A stretch of DNA of 64,000 nucleotides, from positions 394,501 through 458,500 of the forward strand of contig CAJNDS010000180.1 in NCBI GenBank assembly GCA_905221605.1. Reading direction: 5' to 3'. The DNA comes from Symbiodinium natans (lineage: Eukaryota > Sar > Dinophyceae > Suessiales > Symbiodiniaceae). The position numbers were made by a program, and so were the translations under genes. The notes below the pieces were generated by a model. That model searched no databases, was not told the origin of the DNA, and worked only from the letters and a program-made list of their open reading frames with translations. How positions within the stretch are numbered: the first letter of the stretch is position 1; the number at the start of each line of letters is the position of its first letter. Of the stretch, positions 26,324 to 29,300 are shown one piece after another.

Positions 26324-29300
26324 TCAACATTTTGTTCCCTGAGCCTCTAAACCCTCAACCCGATCAGAATATCTCCTTTGAGAATTCTAACTTGGGCTCT
26401 TGGCTTTATTTCAACCATGCGAAGTGCCCGTGGAGCGACTGCTAGACGGGTGGCCCTAAAACCTAACCCTCTCTCTCCTTTTTGATTCGAGCCCTGCACT
26501 TTTTTGTCGATCTGGGACCGTTGTTGAGCGCACTTGGTCAATCGGCACCGTCGTTGAGCACTTCTTGGTCAGTCGGCACCGTTGTTGCGCCATTTTCGGT
26601 CATTTTCTGGTCTGTCGGCACCGTTGTTGAGTGAATTTTATCTATACTTTATATTTTTTTTACTATTATGGGATTCTTTGGGTGGGTGGGTTTGTTCCTA
26701 AGCCTGGATTCCCCTAGCGACTAGTGAAAGCTAGAGCAGTGACCCTCTAAACCCTATAAACCCTAAACCCTAAATACACACCCTAAACCCTAAACCCTAA
26801 ACCCTAAACCCTAAACCCTAAACCCTAAACCCTAAACCCTAAACCCTAAACCCTAAACCCTAAACCCTAAACCCTAAACCCTAAACCCTAAACCCTAAAC
26901 CTAACCCTAAACCCTAAACCCTAAACCCTAAACCCTAAACCCTAAACCCTAAACCCTAAACCCTAAACCCTAAAAAAACCCTAAACCCTAAACTAACCCC
27001 TAAACCCAAACCCTAAACCCTCCCTAACCCTAAACCCTAAAACCCCCCCCCCCCCCAAAACCCCAAACCCCCCCAAAACCCCAAAACCCCAAACCCAACC
27101 CCCCCCCCCCCCAAAAGAAAAAAAAAAAAAAAACAGGCAAAACACACCAAAGAAAAGGCAAAGATCCCCGAAAGGTGGCAGCCGGGAAGTTCCGGAGGCG
27201 GACTCCAGCAGCGACGAAGAGACACCGAGCCTAAGGAGAGCGTTGAGGCGTAGGGGCAGAGGGTTAGGGTTTAGGGTTTAGGGACACAAAAGGGGTTTAG
27301 GGAGAAAGGCTTTAGGCTTGAGGCTTCCCTTGGGGGCCTCACTGGGCGTTCACGTTGGGGGGGGGGGGGGGGAGAGTGCCTTGCAATCGGCGTTCGCGTT
27401 GCGTTGCCCGAGGTTGGGAATGGAGCTCTGAGATTCAATAGGATTGAGGGTTTAGGTTTTTTTGGAGATTTAGGGCAAAGTTTAGGGTTTGCAGGCTTTT
27501 ATTGGGTTTTTAGGGTTTGGGGTAGACTCTGCCGGGGTGCCTTCCTGACCTGAAGTGCCTGCTACCCATGCCGGGCAAAGAGCTGGCGGTGGAGTTCTGC
27601 CTTGTGTGTCACCTGCTGCAATGCCCTAAATGGTATAAGGAGCGACCCCTAGAAGGGACCCTTCATCTGATTCCCCATATAGCCCTACGTACACATATAT
27701 ATATATATCTATATATATAGAATTATATATATATATATACACCAGAAAAAAGCCCCTGTATACCTAAGTAGCCCCTGCTTCAGGTGATGGTTCTGGCACG
27801 CAAGTCGTTTTGGATTGCGGAAGTGCCGCTTCGGAGGCGTGAGACCCGATTTCATCAGAGTTAAACAGCCGCATATTATTATTAATATTATTACCAATGA
27901 TATTATTACTATTACTAATCTTAATATGATTAATAACCTCACGACTCTCAAAGTCCGGAACAGCATGAGAGAAGGAAGGTGCACGAAATGTATTCTGAAC
28001 GACGGCTGTTCATGAGAGACCCCGCCTGACCCTCCCTGCAAACGTGCCTCCAACATGAGTTAGACCAGAAGTTCGGGGGCCGAACGTTTGGCCAGGTTGA
28101 TCCCGGTACGCTCCTTCTATCCCGATGCGGGTCGCAGCTATGGCAACATATATGAGGCCAAGCTCACCACGCTCACGGCACAAGTTGCGAGCCTTGCTGT
28201 ATCCGCCAGCACAGACCCTCATTCTGCTCAAAAGGAATGACAGCATATGGCTAGAGTTCCGCTTGACAGCTCTTCGTGTGTCCTCGCGATGCCACAAGCC
28301 AGACGCCGGTTGTCTCAAACCTCTGCTGCACGTTCTCTTGCCCGCCGCGAGGTGAGAAGCTTGCTGGTGTCGCGGCTTTTGCCCATGGCACGGCCACAGC
28401 ATGACCCAAATGCTGGCACGTTCCAGCCGCCCGGAATGAAGAAACCTTGACATCGAGATAATGCAGCTTGCCGAGGCCGAAGGCTAGACGTATGTAGCCT
28501 TTGTTACCCTAAACCCCATACCGCAAAGGTGAGCAGGTGTGAGTCACTGACAATGCCAGCACGGAAGCTTAGGACAACCATGCAAAGTCCTGAAACATGC
28601 TCTCAAAATCCGAAGCCAGCTTGGGTAGTACATTGGTAGTAACATGCACGCACATCGCCCGCTCCCAGAAGACAGGCAGGAGACATGCTGACATCAGTTT
28701 GAGAAGGGAGGTGAAGTTGAAGGATAGTTCTGTAGCCCTTCCTGAGGTACCTAACCCTAAACCCTAAACCCTAAACCCTAAACCCTAAACCCTAATCCCC
28801 GCAGTGCTGTGGCCAGTCGGGTGGCAAAAAAAATCCTAAACCCTAGAGCTACCCATACCCATGAACCTTCCATTCAGGATCCACAAGCACTTCCCGATTG
28901 CGGCGCTGAAGAGCGTGAAGTGGGGGCCCCGACTAAACGGGGCGCGCCCGGATCTTCTGCTGGAAGGCCTGGTGCAGCCGGGTAGGTCGCCACCGGGCAG
29001 AGTTTAGGGTTTAGGGTTTGGGGTTTGGGGTTTGGGGTTAGGGGTTTAGGGTTTAGGGTTTGGGGTTTGGGGTTTAGGGTTTAGGGTTTAGGGCTTATAG
29101 GGTTTATAGGGTTTAGGGTCGCGGACCGAGTTTGAAGGGTCTCTTAGTCTTTTGGGTCTGCTGCATGGTCTTCGGGTACCAAAAGTGCTGAAGATTTTGG
29201 GGTTTAGGGTTTAGGGTTTAGGGTTTAAGGTTTAGGTTTTAGGGTTTACCGGTTTACCCACCATGTAGAGCTGTGTAGAAGGAAGCGAATTCTAAGGCCG

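Noticed and set aside
28010-28453. 147-codon open frame on the minus strand
   Set aside because: No motif. All recognised exons in the window are on the + strand, and the + strand is open as well. Kept only as an unassigned stretch.
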